Shown here: positions 21,984 through 35,870 of the stretch, piece by piece
Position numbering within the stretch: position 1 is the first letter of the stretch
Layout of the letters: each line of letters begins with the position of its first letter
Assembly: GCA_033439265.1 (NCBI GenBank)
Contig: JAVTVX010000005.1
Coordinates: forward strand, 8,628,001-8,692,000
DNA length: 64,000 nucleotides
Direction: 5' to 3'
Source of the DNA: Dillenia suffruticosa
Taxonomy: Eukaryota > Streptophyta > Magnoliopsida > Dilleniales > Dilleniaceae
Program-made: the position numbers and the translations under genes
The notes under the pieces: generated by a model
What the model saw: the letters and a program-made list of their open reading frames with translations, nothing else
Database searches by the model: none
What the model was told of the DNA's origin: nothing

Positions 21984-22010
21984 CCATGACTTATCAATAG
22001 TCTCCTTGTA

Positions 22011-22699
22011 AAAGAACTTTTACCTTGACTATCGCCTTATCTAAAGGCAAACCACCCTACGTGGGAACCCTAGATGTACACCTCTGCAAAGAGAAAACCA
22101 ACGACAAAATCTCAAAATCAAAACTTAAGCAACAGTAGCTCTGCCACAATCAAACATCAAGTGCTGGGGATTAACATAGTTGGGAATATATTCCAACCTT
22201 CTAGCACCCCAACCAAAGGAGCCAAATAGGTACCCAAAGTCCATACCTCACATACTCTCATACATGAGGACGCATCCCACTGGTGCTTCATTTGCCCTTT
22301 CTTCCTCCATCAGCAGCCATAACTAGTAATCGTCACATAATCTCATCTCATTCAATATCTCTTGTAGTTCTTTCCGTCATAGTACTCTTAATCTCGCTAA
22401 TATTGCGGTAGCCTTGCGATTCGAAACCCTTTGCCATCTCTGTTTTTTCACAAATTTTGTAAACCATAGACCACCTAAATTCTCTCTCAACAAGCAAAAT
22501 AATGAAACCATATAAAGTACCCTCAACTATATATCGTAATAAAATGCGTATCACATACGATTTACAAAAGTCGAAGCGGTACATTTCGCATTTAATACTT
22601 CATTTTCACACTTTCTCCAATTTCCAAATTTACACACCTTTAAACTCTACTCCTAACGTCACTTTTTTGAAATGATATTACGAGTGGTAGGCAAATGAT
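22011..22699. other. no gene seen
   Basis: Mixed sequence 5' of the minus-strand Gypsy-like fragment, possibly its untranslated leader. No domain is recognised. Confidence 0.35.
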
Positions 22700-23470
22700 G
22701 GTACTGGACCTAATAGCCCAAAGCCATACAGACCGTAACCACAAAGCCCATAGTTTGTCAAGTGACCTCTCGGCAAAATACCTGAGACAACCAAGCAAGG
22801 GCTTGGTCAAACATTCTCAATACACCTAGCTAGGCCATTCTCTCTCGGTTGAACTCTTTCAGACAAGCTTTCTTTGGCACTTAGTGGAACACTCTTGGCC
22901 ACTATTCGGTCAAATACTCTCGGCCATTGCTCGATCATATTCTTAGTTAAACCTCTCAGCTACAACCAAGCAGCCACCCACTAAGAAATTTTCCGTTAAG
23001 CAAATCAAGATCATAATCATCCAAGATTTGAATCTCTCCTAATCTCGGAAGTAATCTCGTCCGATAAGGAAGGAATTTTTCATGCCAACTCGAACTTTTC
23101 TTAATCCTATAAGAACTTAAATCTATTAAGAATCTTTGACTACAATTCATGTAATCTTGGAAGATCTTCAGTGATCTCTACATAAGGTAATTAGGGTTTT
23201 TACACCCACTAACAAAAGACTTGCCATGCATACACATGCTATATATACTAAACAAAGGTGACCCACCTAGTACGTTCCTTATGCACTTTTTACACTCTAC
23301 ATACACACATTATACAAAGGCTACATAGGACTAATTTAAAGCTCTTTCAGTCTGTTCTTTCTCTTACTTCTCTTTCTGCCTTAAGTATTGGAACTTCCTC
23401 CACTGAATCATATTTTGCAGATCTTCCATCCATGGACATCCAACAAATGCATCAGCACTAGTTCCTCACT
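22700..23470 (+). mobile_element. LTR-like stretch with TATA box (fossil)
   Basis: It repeats CTCTCGG-type words (22768-22910), then has a TATA element (GCTATATATAC near 23240), then a segment near 23380-23400 ending in CTGCCTTAAGTATTGGAA, like the U5 end of plant Gypsy LTRs. It may belong to the same family as the neighbouring fragment. Its ends and partner were not found. Confidence 0.35.
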
Positions 23471-23741
23471 CGAGTCAGCAGAACAATTTATCTGTAGAGC
23501 AAACCCGCCTCCAACAGAAGGGCTTTTTCTTGGCTGCAATTTGAGGTCTATCTTTGATTGAAATCTTTTGACAACTAAGCCTCGGGTGGCTAGCTCAACT
23601 ATATTAGGGTAAATATTATTGCCATAAGATTTGGCTGTGAAAGAGTAACAGAAAATATAAACAAAAAAAGAGTTAATAATTAAAATTACTTAGAAAATAA
23701 CTTAAACAATGCTTATCTAGCTATCTAAGGAAAGGATAAAT

Positions 23742-25133
23742 TGGTCAATGTTAATTCAACAAAAATTATATTTATCTACTTCACAAAATATCAGTATAGA
23801 GCGAGTAGGGTTTTCTTCTCAGGGAATGGTGGATTTACTTCTTTTAAGAAAATAAAAATATGGGGTTGGATGGTTAACTAATAATTCAAGGAAAAGAGAT
23901 ACTTAACTAAAATAAAATAAATAACTCAAAATTTAAAAGAATAAAATTTAACGAAAAATAAATTTCTAGCCAAATGAATTATATTTATGTTGATTTGGGT
24001 TGATTGATCATCAATTTATTTAATGAACTTTTAGTAATTCGACAATGGCCGAACAACCGGTCCCTCTTTAATTAGTCAATAATTAAGAAAAACTTGTTAA
24101 TTATTTTCCTAATCGAAAGACAACCTTAGAGAAGTTTGTAGGATTTAGCATTTCAATAGCATTAAAATTTAAAGAAACTCAATTTTGATTAACAAACACA
24201 CAAGTAGATTTATTTAAATTAGATTATTCAATTTCATGATATAGATTAGACTGCTTGTGAGACTGTAAAATTATGTCATGTACCACCATATTAAAACAAA
24301 TAAACAATTACAAATTTACAGTTTAAACTGGCTGTAGATTATTCTAAAATTATCAAATATAGGCTTCTATTCAATAAAACTTAGATAATCATAAACACTA
24401 TAGTTTAAGAATTAAATAAATACTTTTGAAGTATTGATATAATATGCTCAATTAGATTTTACAATCATGAATAATCAAAATTTTAATAACCCTTCAACCA
24501 AAAAATAAAATTAGAAACAAAATATGGAAGAAGAAGAAACAAGAAAATAAATAAATTCTATAGAGAAAATACTACAAAACGTACCTCCACTTTTGGAGTT
24601 GTTTAATCCCTCTTTTACAGTAGTGAGTCTTCTACTTTTAGGAAAAATTATTCTATATCTTGATAACTAATAAAAAAAAGAGTCTTACTAAAAGAAAGTA
24701 ACCTAATTGATTTGAAAAAGAGAAATTTTCTAAAAGATAAAATATTATGAAAGCTGAACTTTGTAAAAGATTATGCCTAAATATTAGAAATAAGTCAACG
24801 TGGTAGGAATCTTTGATGTTTCCAAAATAGATTTAAATTTCCTGTGTAATCAGGTGTAGAGAAAGGAATGCTAATAACTTGGACTCCTGAAAAAATCTTT
24901 CAGTGAATCTCAAAATCAATATGCCCACACACTAAGGTGAGAGCGCTGCTATCCACAGTTTTTTCTTCCTATGCATCAATACTCTAAGTCAACTCATTTT
25001 TCACTTTTCTTCATAACTTTTCTCCATCAATACTAAAATATCAAATATCATAAAATATAATCATACGTGTAATAATTATACAAAAAATAAAGTAAAATTA
25101 ACACAAATCATTACACCAATTCACACCCTATCA
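23742..25133 (-). repeat. 3' LTR of the Athila/Tat-like element
   Basis: On the minus strand it begins TGATAGGGTGTGAATTGG directly after the polypurine tract and ends near ACCA at the TAAAT duplication. It is homologous along its length to 42581-44034. Confidence 0.85.
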
Positions 25134-25150
25134 AATTTCCCCACACCTAA
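25134..25150 (-). other. polypurine tract of the Athila/Tat-like element
   Basis: On the minus strand TTAGGTGTGGGGAAATT lies immediately before the LTR start, the classic plus-strand priming site. Confidence 0.8.
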
Positions 25151-26691
25151 ACAATCTTTGTCCCCAAACATTCCCGACATAGACTAAACAAAAATAATTT
25201 TGTAAGCCAACCCATTTTTTTTCAAACTCTCAAGCCAATATCATAAAAATCAAATCGGAAATGTAATCAAAACAATAAATATTTTATAGTATTTTACACT
25301 AAAACAATCATTGCATCCTCTAACAATTTTTCACACTCAAAATTGTAAGATTCAATAATTCTCTCTAAAGATTCACTCAAATTCACTCAAAATTGGATAA
25401 AAAAACATGTATCACTCAAATCAACACAATGTAATGGAATTATCATAAATCTACAAATATATCACATCTCCACCATTCAACAATATGAAATTCATGCACC
25501 AATCAAAATGAATGTTTTTTATTTGATTGTAACGGAGTTAAGTTTAAAGGTAGGATAAAATAGATATTTGAGATTAAAAATTCACCAAAGAAAATATATA
25601 ATCAATTACATAATTCTTTTTAATACCGAATATTTTTGCCCCCAACAAATAGCACACAAGATAAAAATTGTCTTCTTTTATTATCCCCTTGTTCTTTTTC
25701 AAACTCAAATTTTCATTCACTTTCTTTTGTCTCCATGCATGAAAAGAAACAAGATTCAACATTTTTTTTCTCTTCTTTCTTTTTTTCTTTTTTTTCGATC
25801 AACCGCAAAAAATAAAATAGCCAAGAGAATGATTAGATTTTATTCTTCATTTTTGCATCCATGAAAACATTAGAATCAAGATTTTCAATCATCATACCTC
25901 TCTTGGGGCAAACAAACAATCAAATTCATGTCATTAATTACATACTCCTTTGGTACAAGGGTATAAAAAGAAAGTCAAAATAAAAGATTTGGTGTTATAT
26001 TTAGGTGGTTATAAATAAAGAAAAGGGATGCAAACTCAATTTAGTTAACTAAGGGGTTATAAAATTAGGGATGTAATTTTAATGAAAGCCAAAAGAGTTA
26101 AACTTAGGTGTCTTTATCATTTTAATGCATAAAATTCAAAAAATGTGGTCTCAACAAGCACAATAGAGTAGGTTCTAGAATGACCAATTCAAGTGTGATA
26201 TTCACTCAATAAAGAAATAATTTCAAGTACATAGAATGAACTTGTTCGCTTTATGCTCAAAATCTCACTTTTAAGTAGGGTTGGTATCAAATTTTGCAAA
26301 TTTATCCTCTAAAAACATCCATTAAAGAAACGAAATGCTATTGGCGTACCAAATAACCATCAATACAAGTTATCACTTATAAATTTTTAGCTCAACCAAA
26401 TAACACACATCAACTAAAAAGTTCAATTTCTTTTAAAGAAAAAACTTAAACCGACTCTAATAAAGAAAATCAAATACAAACACCAAATACTTCCATCACA
26501 CCTAAATCATATATTGTCCTCAATGTATACTAAGTTAAGAGAGCAAAACAAAGATAACCAATCCAAAAAAAAAAAAAAAAAAAAAAGTTATAACAAAACT
26601 GTCCTAGAGTAGTATGGGGAATGGTAGGTAAAATCCAATGAATTAAAGGAAGAGTTAAGGAATGGGCATGTCCTAGTCTTAGATCACTTAT
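25151..26691 (-). other. 3' non-coding part of the Athila/Tat-like element
   Basis: AT-rich DNA without a supported gene. A 22-base A run lies at 26565-26586. Long non-coding DNA before the 3' LTR is usual for Athila/Tat elements. Confidence 0.5.
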
Positions 26692-28100
26692 TGTAAGGTC
26701 CCGTTCTTAGAAAATACTAAGACATGCATTTTTGTTTGCATTCCTATTTGTCAAAAGTAAACTTTGAAGCTTGGAAAGGCAAGTATCTTGTATATGTTTG
26801 TTAAATTGATGCCTAATAATGCTATAGAATATATTTTTGATGTAATTATGTTGCTAGAAATTGGAGGAAATGAATTAGGGAAAAAAAATCCCGTCCTTGA
26901 ATGAAACCCTAGATATTTTGTAAGATGGACAACCTGATCATGTCCTATTATTTATTCAATATCTTTTTCTGCACAACTCCAAATTGCATACGGTTTTCTC
27001 CTAGTAACACTAGACTCCCATACCTTTAAAATGACATAGGATTCAAAGAGTTTTGTAGAGAAATGGGTTTTTGGTGAATTTTTGAAGTAGATAATCTCTG
27101 CAGAAAAACTGTTTTGTTTATAGCGTGACCATGCCCTATTTTTTATTAATATCTTTTTCTGCACAATTGCAAATTACATAGCGTTTTCTTCTGCAGAAAC
27201 TAGACTTCCACAGCTTTAAAATGCATAACATTCGAAGAGTTTCATTGAGGAATGAATTTATAGTGAATTTTCAAAATGTCACATTTTCTACAGAAAACTC
27301 TATTTCAGTCTGTTTCTATGTTGAATTTTGCCTTGATTGTTGGCTGCCTTTTAGGATAAACTAGGCTAACCTCTGAACATAAACATTATAGCCTATGTCT
27401 TATCTTTAAATGACCATTGGCATCTTAATATGATATTTGCAGAAGAAGTTATGATAGTTGTTTTATGACTGTGCAAATTACATTGTTCAATTTGGGTTTA
27501 ACATTGTTTGATTTGGCATGCTTTATACAATTGGTACTGAATCTTGTTACGAATCCTATGTGATTCTTGTGATAAATTGGAATCTTTGTGATTATCACTC
27601 ATGCGAATATGAAGTAATTTGAAGAGAAAGTGATACTACGATGATAACTCCGAAAGCTTTGCGAAGCTTGCGGGTGAAACTTAAGGAGTACAGTTGGTAT
27701 GTGGAGTTTTGAAAGCTTTGCGAAGCCTGTGGATGAAACTTAAGAAACTATGGATGTATCTTTTCTCCCTACGAGAGTGGAATTAGAAACATATGAAGTG
27801 TTTAAGGTGTCTAACCTAAAAAGACCTAGATTTCATTTAGGAATACCAAATTTTTTACTTACTCTTCATACCCTCATACACTAGCTTGGTTCAACACTCC
27901 ATTCTTTTCTTTAAATATCAAATTAAATTAGAAAATGAAGATGTAAAAAGTATAATGGTATTAAATGTGACAATTGTGATGGTTCTTTTGGGTTAATGTG
28001 CATTCTTGATATATTTTGTTATGATTCTGATTCATATATAGTGATGTTAATATTTTTGTGTCTGCTACTTATATTGCTTGCTATTGGTTCCTTATGTACT

Positions 28101-29026
28101 TGTCACGCCCCGAACCGGGATCCTGAGTAACTGCCCGTTGTCCTGAATGTCGGCTGTATTTTTATAGAAAATCAGGCAGAACCTCCCCACATATCGAAGG
28201 TCTCCTATATAACAATCAACCTGCTACCTGTACAATAGGGTCAACCCGGCCTCATAATATATAAATCAAATTCCAACATCAGACCAACACATCCATACCG
28301 CACAATTCAAGACAACGCAAGGCTAACAAAACGAATTTTTACAGTTCTAACCACAGACCTCTACTGTCATGCCCCCGTCAAAGGCATTAACAGCCGCCAG
28401 TCGCCCCTCCTGTGATTTAGAGGTGGTACCGAGAGGTCCTAAAGTATACTTCTAGGACATGACATATTCCCAAGTAACATACACAATGAATAGAAATTGT
28501 CTCAATGCGAGTGTTATGCAATGACATGAGAGTTCCATAATTTAAATATTCATATTTGTACAGTTATCCCAGAATTATACAATGGTCATCTATAGACCTC
28601 AAAATACATATACATCATCAATACAATTTTTAACTCACGAAATTATAGCGAAAATATACAATGACTCTTCAAGTCGAGGCCAGATCTCCCAATGATACTA
28701 AGCGTCCTAAAAGCAACGCTCCTTGCCAAATACTATCTCTGAAACAAGAAGGGAAATGATGCGTGAGTACTCAAGGAAAGAATACTCAGTGAGTGAGTGG
28801 ATCAATGCAATCGTCTGATAAGAATTGTGAAAGTGGAGTGTCAAAGCGTAAGTATATAAATCATACTTCAAATCATTATGTTTTTCATTTCAACAATATA
28901 TCATTTGCACGCATTATCAAGTCAAATATACATCAAAAGTACTGTCATTAAAATCATAGAGCTACCAGTCGAAAGTATCCTGGCAGAGGTCTATCTCGAC
29001 CAATGATAGGCACACCGGGGGTGTTA
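28101..29026 (-). repeat. partial 3' LTR of the Tekay-like element
   Basis: It starts TGTCACGCCCCGAACCGGGA on the plus strand and aligns with 33675-34605. It is only part of the LTR length seen at the other end. Confidence 0.8.
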
Positions 29027-29039
29027 TATGCAAACCTAC

Positions 29040-29675
29040 CAGCAGTAAATACCTGTCCCAACTACCCCGAAAATTCATGACACAAGCCCGAAGCAAATCT
29101 TCTAGCATCTGAATGGTCCTCTCCGACTGACCATCTATCTGTGGGTGATATATTGTGCTAAAACTGAGCCGCATGCCAAAAGCTTCCTGTAGCTTGGGCC
29201 AAAATCGATAAATGAACCTCGAATCCCTATCTGAGACTATGGACACGGAAACTCCATGCAGTCTGACTATTTCGTCAATATACAAATGTGTCAATGTCTC
29301 CAATAGAGAGTCGCTGCGTATCGGGATGAAATGGGCGGACTTGGTGAGTCGATCGACTACCACCCAAATGGCATCATATATGGCCTCAGTCCGCAGCAAT
29401 CCCATAACAAAATCCAAAGTCACATGTTTCCACTTCCATACGGGAATGGGAAAAGGCTGTAGTAAATCCGCTGGCCTCTGATGCTTAGCCTTCACCTGCT
29501 GACAGACTAAACATCTAGCTACAAACTCTACAATGTCCTTCTTCATACCTGGCCACCAATAGTTGTCCCGAATAGTTCGATACATTTTTGTACTACCCGG
29601 GTGCAAGGCATAGGCCAAGGAGTGTGTCTCCTCTAATATGGACATGCAGAGATCCTCATCGACGGGTATAGCCAC
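29040..29675 (-). pseudogene. Gypsy integrase domain (fossil)
   Basis: It has the H-H-C-C zinc site (HSLAYALHPGSTK and CLVCQQVK), then the catalytic core with DAIWVVVDRLTKSAHFIPI, VSIVSDRDSRF and YHPQIDGQSER. This enzyme inserts the cDNA in the host genome. Confidence 0.85.
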
Positions 29676-29850
29676 TCTATCTCGATAAGTCAGAAGTCCG
29701 TCACTACAAACTCTGAAATCATCTATATCACCTCTGCAAGCTCTCTCAGTAAGAGCCTAGAGTTCGGTATCAGTGCCCTGAAGCTCCCTAATAAGGTCCA
29801 ACAGAGTCGGCCTGACCTCAAACCTGGCTAGCAGAGTGCCATGATCATCA

Positions 29851-30486
29851 CTAGCCAATCTGACTCCCAAATCCCGGAGTCCCATCAAACAAGTGAGGTA
29901 CCGTATCATTCTCCTGAGACGATAAAGTTAATTTTCGGCTCAAGGCATCAGCAACCACATTGGCCTTGCCCTGATGATAATCAATGACAAGATCATAATC
30001 TTTGAGAAGTTCCAACCATCTCCTCTGTCTCAGGTTAAGTTCTCGTTGGGTGAATAAATACTTTAGACTTTTGTGATCCGTACACACCCGGTAAGTCACC
30101 CCATACAAGTAATGGTGCCATATCTTCAATGCGAAGACTATGGTCGGAAGCTCCAGATCGTGTGTCGGATAATTCACCTCATGTTTCTTCAACTGTCTAG
30201 AAGCGTAGGCGATCACCCGACCATTTTGCATTAAAACACAATCCAACCTTTGTCGGCTAGTATCAATGTACACTGTGTACTCCCGACTGCTGGTGGGAAG
30301 CGCCAAAATCGGAGCTGTAGTCAACCATTGTTTGAGCTCCTGAAAACTCACCTCACAACGGTTATCCCATACAAACTTGACACCATTTCGCGTTAATCTA
30401 GACAATGGTGCAGCTATCCAGGAAAACCCCTCAACAAATCTGCGGTAATACCCGACCAGACCAAGAAAACTCATGATCTCAGTCAC
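29851..30486 (-). pseudogene. Gypsy RNase H and RT connection domain (fossil)
   Basis: [20 protein letters not shown] and the RNase H-like part with [36 protein letters not shown] and [15 protein letters not shown] are diagnostic for Ty3/Gypsy. Confidence 0.85.
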
Positions 30487-30525
30487 TGTCTATGGCTGCT
30501 CCCATCTCATAATGGCATTGACCTT

Positions 30526-31005
30526 CTACGGATCGACAAAAATCCCCTCTGCAGAAACGACATGCCCCAAAAATCCAATCTGTCTTAGCCAAAATTCACA
30601 TTTTGTGAATTTGGCATACAGTTGCTCATTGCGGAGGATCTGTAAAACGATGCGAAAATGTTGAACATGATCCTTGTTGCTCCACGAATACACCAGTATA
30701 TCGTCTATGAAAACTATGACAAATTGGTCCAGATAGTCGTGAAAAACTCTGTTCATCAAGTCCATGAACACAACTGGGGTATTAGTCAGCCCAAACGGCA
30801 TGACAAGGAATTCATAGTGCCCATATAGAGTGCGGAAAGCTGTCTTTGGCACATCTTGAGTCTTAATCCGCAAATGATGATATCTCGATCGAAGATCAAT
30901 CTTCGAGAAAACTCGGGCACCTTGCAATTGATCAAACAAATCATCTATGCGAGGCAGTGGATATCTGTTCTTCACAGTCACTCTATTAAGCTGCCTATAA
31001 TCCAC
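30526..31005 (-). pseudogene. Gypsy reverse transcriptase domain (fossil)
   Basis: [46 protein letters not shown] and the active-site segment [12 protein letters not shown] (FIDD form of the YxDD box) are all visible. Confidence 0.9.
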
Positions 31006-31542
31006 ACAATCTCAGTGAGCCGTCCCTTTTCTTTACAAACAGTACTGGAGCACCCCAAGGTGATGTGTTAGGACGGATAAACCCCTTATCCAGCAACTCC
31101 TGCAGCTGGACCTTGACCTCTCTCAGCTCAGCCGACGCCATTCTGTATGGTGGCATAAAGATAGGGGTAGTCCCCGGAGTTAAATCGATCTCAAAGTCGA
31201 ACTCCCGAACCGGTGGTAATCCGGGTAGCTACTCGGGAAAAATATCAGTAAACTCCTATACCACTGGAACATCCTCAAGTCTCAGTCCCTGAGCAGTGGT
31301 ATCTATGATGTGAGCCAGATATGCCGCACACCTGCGGCGAATCATGCGTTTCGCCTCCAAAACTGAAATGACACAGCGGGGTAAAACCCGCCTCTCGCCC
31401 TCAAAAATCAACACTGGCTAATCGGGTTTTCGAAACTCCACCCGCTTCTTAAAGCAATCAACTGAAGCCCGATGCACATGTAGCCAATCCATCCCCAAGA
31501 TGGCATCAAAATTAGTCATGGCGAGAGGGATTAGATCTGCCT

Positions 31543-31758
31543 TCAGCACTGTATCCCAACTTTGATCTCACATTCACTATACACAGTGCTGCTCACAATC
31601 TGCTCACCCAGAGGAGTGATGACCAGTATCTCCTCGTCCAAAGGTGAGAGCGGCCTATCAAAATATCGGGAGAATTGATCGCTCACATACGAATAGTTAG
31701 ACCCCGTGTCAATAAGGATACGAGTATCTATTCTGAAGATAGGTAGAGTACCTGTCAT
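31543..31758 (-). pseudogene. Gypsy aspartic protease domain (fossil)
   Basis: The frame contains ILIDTGSNYSYVSDQF, with the Asp-Thr-Gly active site of retropepsins. Coding-like sequence continues on to the reverse transcriptase. Confidence 0.75.
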
Positions 31759-32199
31759 TGAACAAAATGCATATAGACTTGAATAATTTTAAATTTGATA
31801 TATATATATATATGTTAAAATAGTTGAGCTTCTAAGGCTTTTACAACTTCAGTATACAAAGATGTCAGAGTAGTATCATGTCGACAAAAGGGTACATAAC
31901 ATAAAATACCTAAACAACTATCATGATACAATGCTGACATCCCCAAAAGAAGTGAAAATATGAATAGAGATCCTATTCTACAGGATCAAAAGGAGGAGTA
32001 CCCGTGATGATGTCGGGATTCGCCTGGGCATCCTCCTGCGTCATGGCATAAACTCGGGTCTGAGTCCTAGGCTGCCGTCATGCCTGGGTCTGCACTGTGT
32101 TACTCCCGGTGGTCACCCTAGGAGTAGAAGATGCTTGCTGAGTAGGCTGCCGCTGCTGACCCATATGAGGAGTACTAGTGCGGCTCTGTGAACTCTGTC

Positions 32200-33366
32200 A
32201 TCCGAGTCCTAACTCAGGGCAGAAACTCCTGATGTGCCCCGACTTCCCATAATGGAAGCAAGTGACCGATACTGAATAAGCTCCTATCGAATGGACCTAT
32301 TGCACCTGCGGCAATAAAGGATGCCGCTGAGTAGTATACTATGCAGGGTGAGTCGGAGCAAACTGTCTGAACCCCTGGGAGTACTGTCCCCATTCCAGAT
32401 TAGAATATCCATATCTAAATCCGTCTCTGTGTGAACTGGATCCTCTGCCCTTCTTGGAATTCTGCGCAGAATGAGACTTCTCTTTTTTTCTCTTCATCTC
32501 TCTGTTCTCTCTTTGTCTAGTCTCGGTATGGACCAAAGCCTCCGCGCGGTGAGCAGAGTCTATCACCTCAGCCAGTGTAAACTGTGAAGTAACAGTCATA
32601 TATTTCTTTATGCTGAGACTAAGACCGTCTTCGAATTTGAAGCGATATTGAGGTGTGGCCAGATCCGGTACAAATGCGACAAGTCTCCGCATGTCTGCCT
32701 CATACTCTGAGACAGATCTGGGCCTCTATGTAAGCCGTCCCAGCTCTAAACTCATCCGATCCTGCTGGTAGAGTGGGAAGAATCTGCGGTCAAACTCCCG
32801 AAGGAAGTTGTCCCACCGCAATGGCTCTGTCACCACATTAGTGAGGGCCTCCCACCATAAGAGGGTTTCTCCTTCTAATAATCGTTGTACCACTTTCAGG
32901 TGAGCTCCTCTCCAATCCCCAGATCGGTAAAAATCCTACGGGTGCGGTTGATCCAATGCTTGGCTACCGCAGCATCCCCAAGCCCTGTGAAATCAGTACA
33001 CCCCAGCTGACGGGCCTGCTTAACCAACTGAGTCAACTCATGTACCCGTCTAAGAGTAGCCGATGTGGTTTCACTAGGCTTTGACAAGATAGAAGGACAG
33101 ACCACCGGCGGTGGAACCGGTGCCGAAGGAACTGGCGCTGCGGCAGGTGCAGGCGCCGCTGTAGGAGGTAGTGGAGGCAGGATCTGGATCCCATGCGAAG
33201 TGTACCACTCGTACACCTGTCGAAAGGCGTCGAGTGTGGGTATGGGAGTCTCAGCCTGAGCAGCTGGCTGAGTAGGTGCTGGCGGTGGCACGCGAGTCGA
33301 GAAACGATCCTCCGACTCGTCTAATTCCTCTGGTGGGGCAAAACGGGTGCTCCGTCGGGTCGTCAT
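32200..33366 (-). pseudogene. Gypsy gag with zinc knuckle (fossil)
   Basis: Gag starts MTTRRSTRFAPPEEL and has a Pro/Ala-rich stretch (about residues 27-80). It then has the retrotransposon gag domain, with EGETLLWWEALTN-like and FPLYQQDRMSLELG segments, and a Lys/Arg-rich tail. The zinc knuckle near 32220-32265 reads CFHYGKSGHIRSFCP. Confidence 0.8.
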
Positions 33367-33654
33367 ACTTCTACAAGAGAAGGATCCTTATTAGGTATCG
33401 TTCAAAGAATAGGCATGCTTCAAGAAATTTGAACTAGTCACATCTTGACTACCCTCACAAAGAGTGAAATCCTAAAAAAAAGCATGTTAGGTTAGATACA
33501 ACCGTATCTAACCCCCTAAAATGGATGAACTCATATACTTAAGACCATGTATTGGGACTTCATGATTGTATGAAACTCTCATGCATTGAGGACTTAAATA
33601 CAAACACACTCAGGAATGTTTTCAAAACTCTCTTCCTACATAGCTCTCAACCTA

Positions 33655-33666
33655 GGCACTGATACC
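33655..33666 (-). other. primer binding site of the Tekay-like element
   Basis: The minus strand reads GGTATCAGTGCC eight bases inside the LTR edge, close to the tRNA-Met-type site. Confidence 0.65.
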
Positions 33667-35369
33667 AAGTCAACTGTCATGCCCCGAACCGGGATCGTGA
33701 GTAGCCGCCCGTTGTCCTGAATGTCGGCTATATTTATACAGAAAATCGAGCAGAACCTCCCCGCATATCAGAGGTCTCCCATATAGCAATCAACCTGCTA
33801 CCTGTACAATAGGGCCAACCCGGCCTCACAATACATAAACCAAATCCCAATATCAGACCAACACATCTGTACCGCACAATCCAGGATAACACAAGGCTAA
33901 CAAAATGAATTTCCACAGTCCTAATCACAGACCTCTACTGCCATGCCCCTGTCAAAGGCATGAACAGCCGCCAGTCGCCTCTCCTGTGATTTAGAGGTGG
34001 CACCGAGCGGTCCTAAAGTATATCTTTAGGACACAACACATTCCCAAATAACATACACAATGAATAGAAATTGCCTCAATGCGAGTGTTATGCAATGACA
34101 TGAAAGTTCCACAATTTAAATATCCATATTTGTACAGTCATCCTAGAATTATACAATGGTCATCTATAGATCTCAAAATACATATACATCATCAATACAA
34201 TTTTTAACTCACGAAATTATAGTGAAAATATACAATGACTTCTCAAGTCCAAACCAAATCTCCCAATGACACTAAGCATCCAAAAAGCAACGCTCTTTAC
34301 CAAATACTATCTCTAAAACAAGAAGGAAAATGAGGGGTGAGTACTCAGGGAAAGAATACTCAGTGAGTGAGTAGGTCAATACAATCGTCTAATAAGAATT
34401 GTGAAACTGTAGTGTCAAAACGTAAATATACAAATCGTACTTCAAATCATTATGTTTTTCATTTCAACAATATATCATTTGCACACATTATCAAGTCAAA
34501 TATGCATCCAAAGCACTGTAATTAAAATCATAAAGCTGCCAGCCGAAAGTGTCCTGCCAGAAGTCTACCTCGACCAATGACAGGCGCACCGGGGGTGTTA
34601 TATATAAATTTATTTAAAGTGCTCTCTACTCCGGCATTGGCTACGGACCTCGTCTAGGTGCTAGACTTGGAGAGAGTATCAAAATCCTCCCCTTTTTCGG
34701 ATTCAATCTGATTAGTATCGTGTCGTTAATAAAATCAAGATAACTCGTGGGATACCCCAGGCCTAGGCATATCCGGACGTCACCTAAGCGCCTTTCACGG
34801 TATCCTTCATAGCTACGAAACAATACATACCAAAGCCCTCAAGGCCAAAATCAATCTCGTACAAAGAATGTGTCGTAATCAGGTTCACAAACCAAATGCA
34901 ATATATAGCGTAAAATGGCACATTATACATTTCAACCATATGGATGCATAATTTCATAATTCAACCAAATTTTTGGACACTCCAACGGTTCACAAAAAGT
35001 CAATTCCAAAACCAATCAAAATATTTCAAGCACACGACAAATCATGCTCATTTATCAAAATGTTATAAAACATGGTTTACATATTAAACAAAGGCATCGA
35101 AGTAAATCTCACTCACAGTATGAGGGAGGGTAGCACACTCCCCAATAATACCACGAAGCGAAAAAAAGTGTTCCCCAATAATACCACGTATACAAATCAG
35201 ATAGTTCGAATCCTTTAAAACCCTACCCTAATTCCTCATATTTTGTTCATGCATACATGTTTACAAGACTCAAGTGTTGATACTCAACCAATCTCGCACA
35301 GGGCTCACACCAATCAAATCTCTCACTCGCACCTAAGGGCCAGCACGGCCACAGCCCAACGCTTCTCTG

Positions 35370-35520
35370 TGCAGCGCGCAGCGCCCATGTGCAGGGCGTA
35401 CAATGCCGATGTGCATGGTCCATGTGCAGGGCGTGCAGCGCCCATGTGCAGGGCGTGCAGCGCCCTTGTGCAGGGCGTGCAGCGCCCTTGTGCAGCACCC
35501 AAGGCGTGCAGCGCTTGCAC
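35370..35520. repeat. GC-rich minisatellite, 22-bp unit
   Basis: Units of the form CATGTGCAGGGCGTGCAGCG repeat about five to six times within the LTR. Long frames on both strands across it are artefacts of the repeat. Confidence 0.75.
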
Positions 35521-35754
35521 GTCAACCATTTCTCCTCATTTCTCAACTTAACCCTAACATTCATTCAAATAAATCAAATGTGTAAGAAATTTTTTTCACC
35601 TAGGGTTTTCTCGGATCGCAGACTTTCGTCCGAATATCTTATCGATCACTCCAAAATCTACAATGCTCCCTATCAAGACAAGATTTATTAGTTAGGTCAT
35701 AAACACTTAGAACAAAATCAAAACCCTAAGTCAGTTACCTATGTAGAGACTCGC

Positions 35755-35870
35755 AGGCTGTCACGGGCTATCGCGGGCTGCGGGCCGCAGTGGGCTCGCG
35801 GCTACGCGGGCTAGTGGGCTTGCAGGCTCGCAGGCTCGCAGGCTCGCATGCTCGCGGGCTGGGAAGTGCT
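35755..35870. repeat. GC-rich minisatellite, about 10-bp unit
   Basis: Repeats of GCAGGCTCGC and GCGGGCT run through the block, which is CpG-rich in an otherwise AT-rich window. Confidence 0.65.

Larger units (their letters stand above)
19027..22010 (-). mobile_element. Ty3/Gypsy-like fragment, minus strand (fossil)
   Basis: Reading leftward the fragment has an acidic N-terminal frame (21983-21300), a coiled-coil piece (20931-20722), a minisatellite (20070-19530) and a gag domain (19500-19200). The part 19027-20937 recurs at 49134-50992. No protease, reverse transcriptase or integrase is seen, and the frames are broken in several places. LTRs were not delimited. Confidence 0.55.
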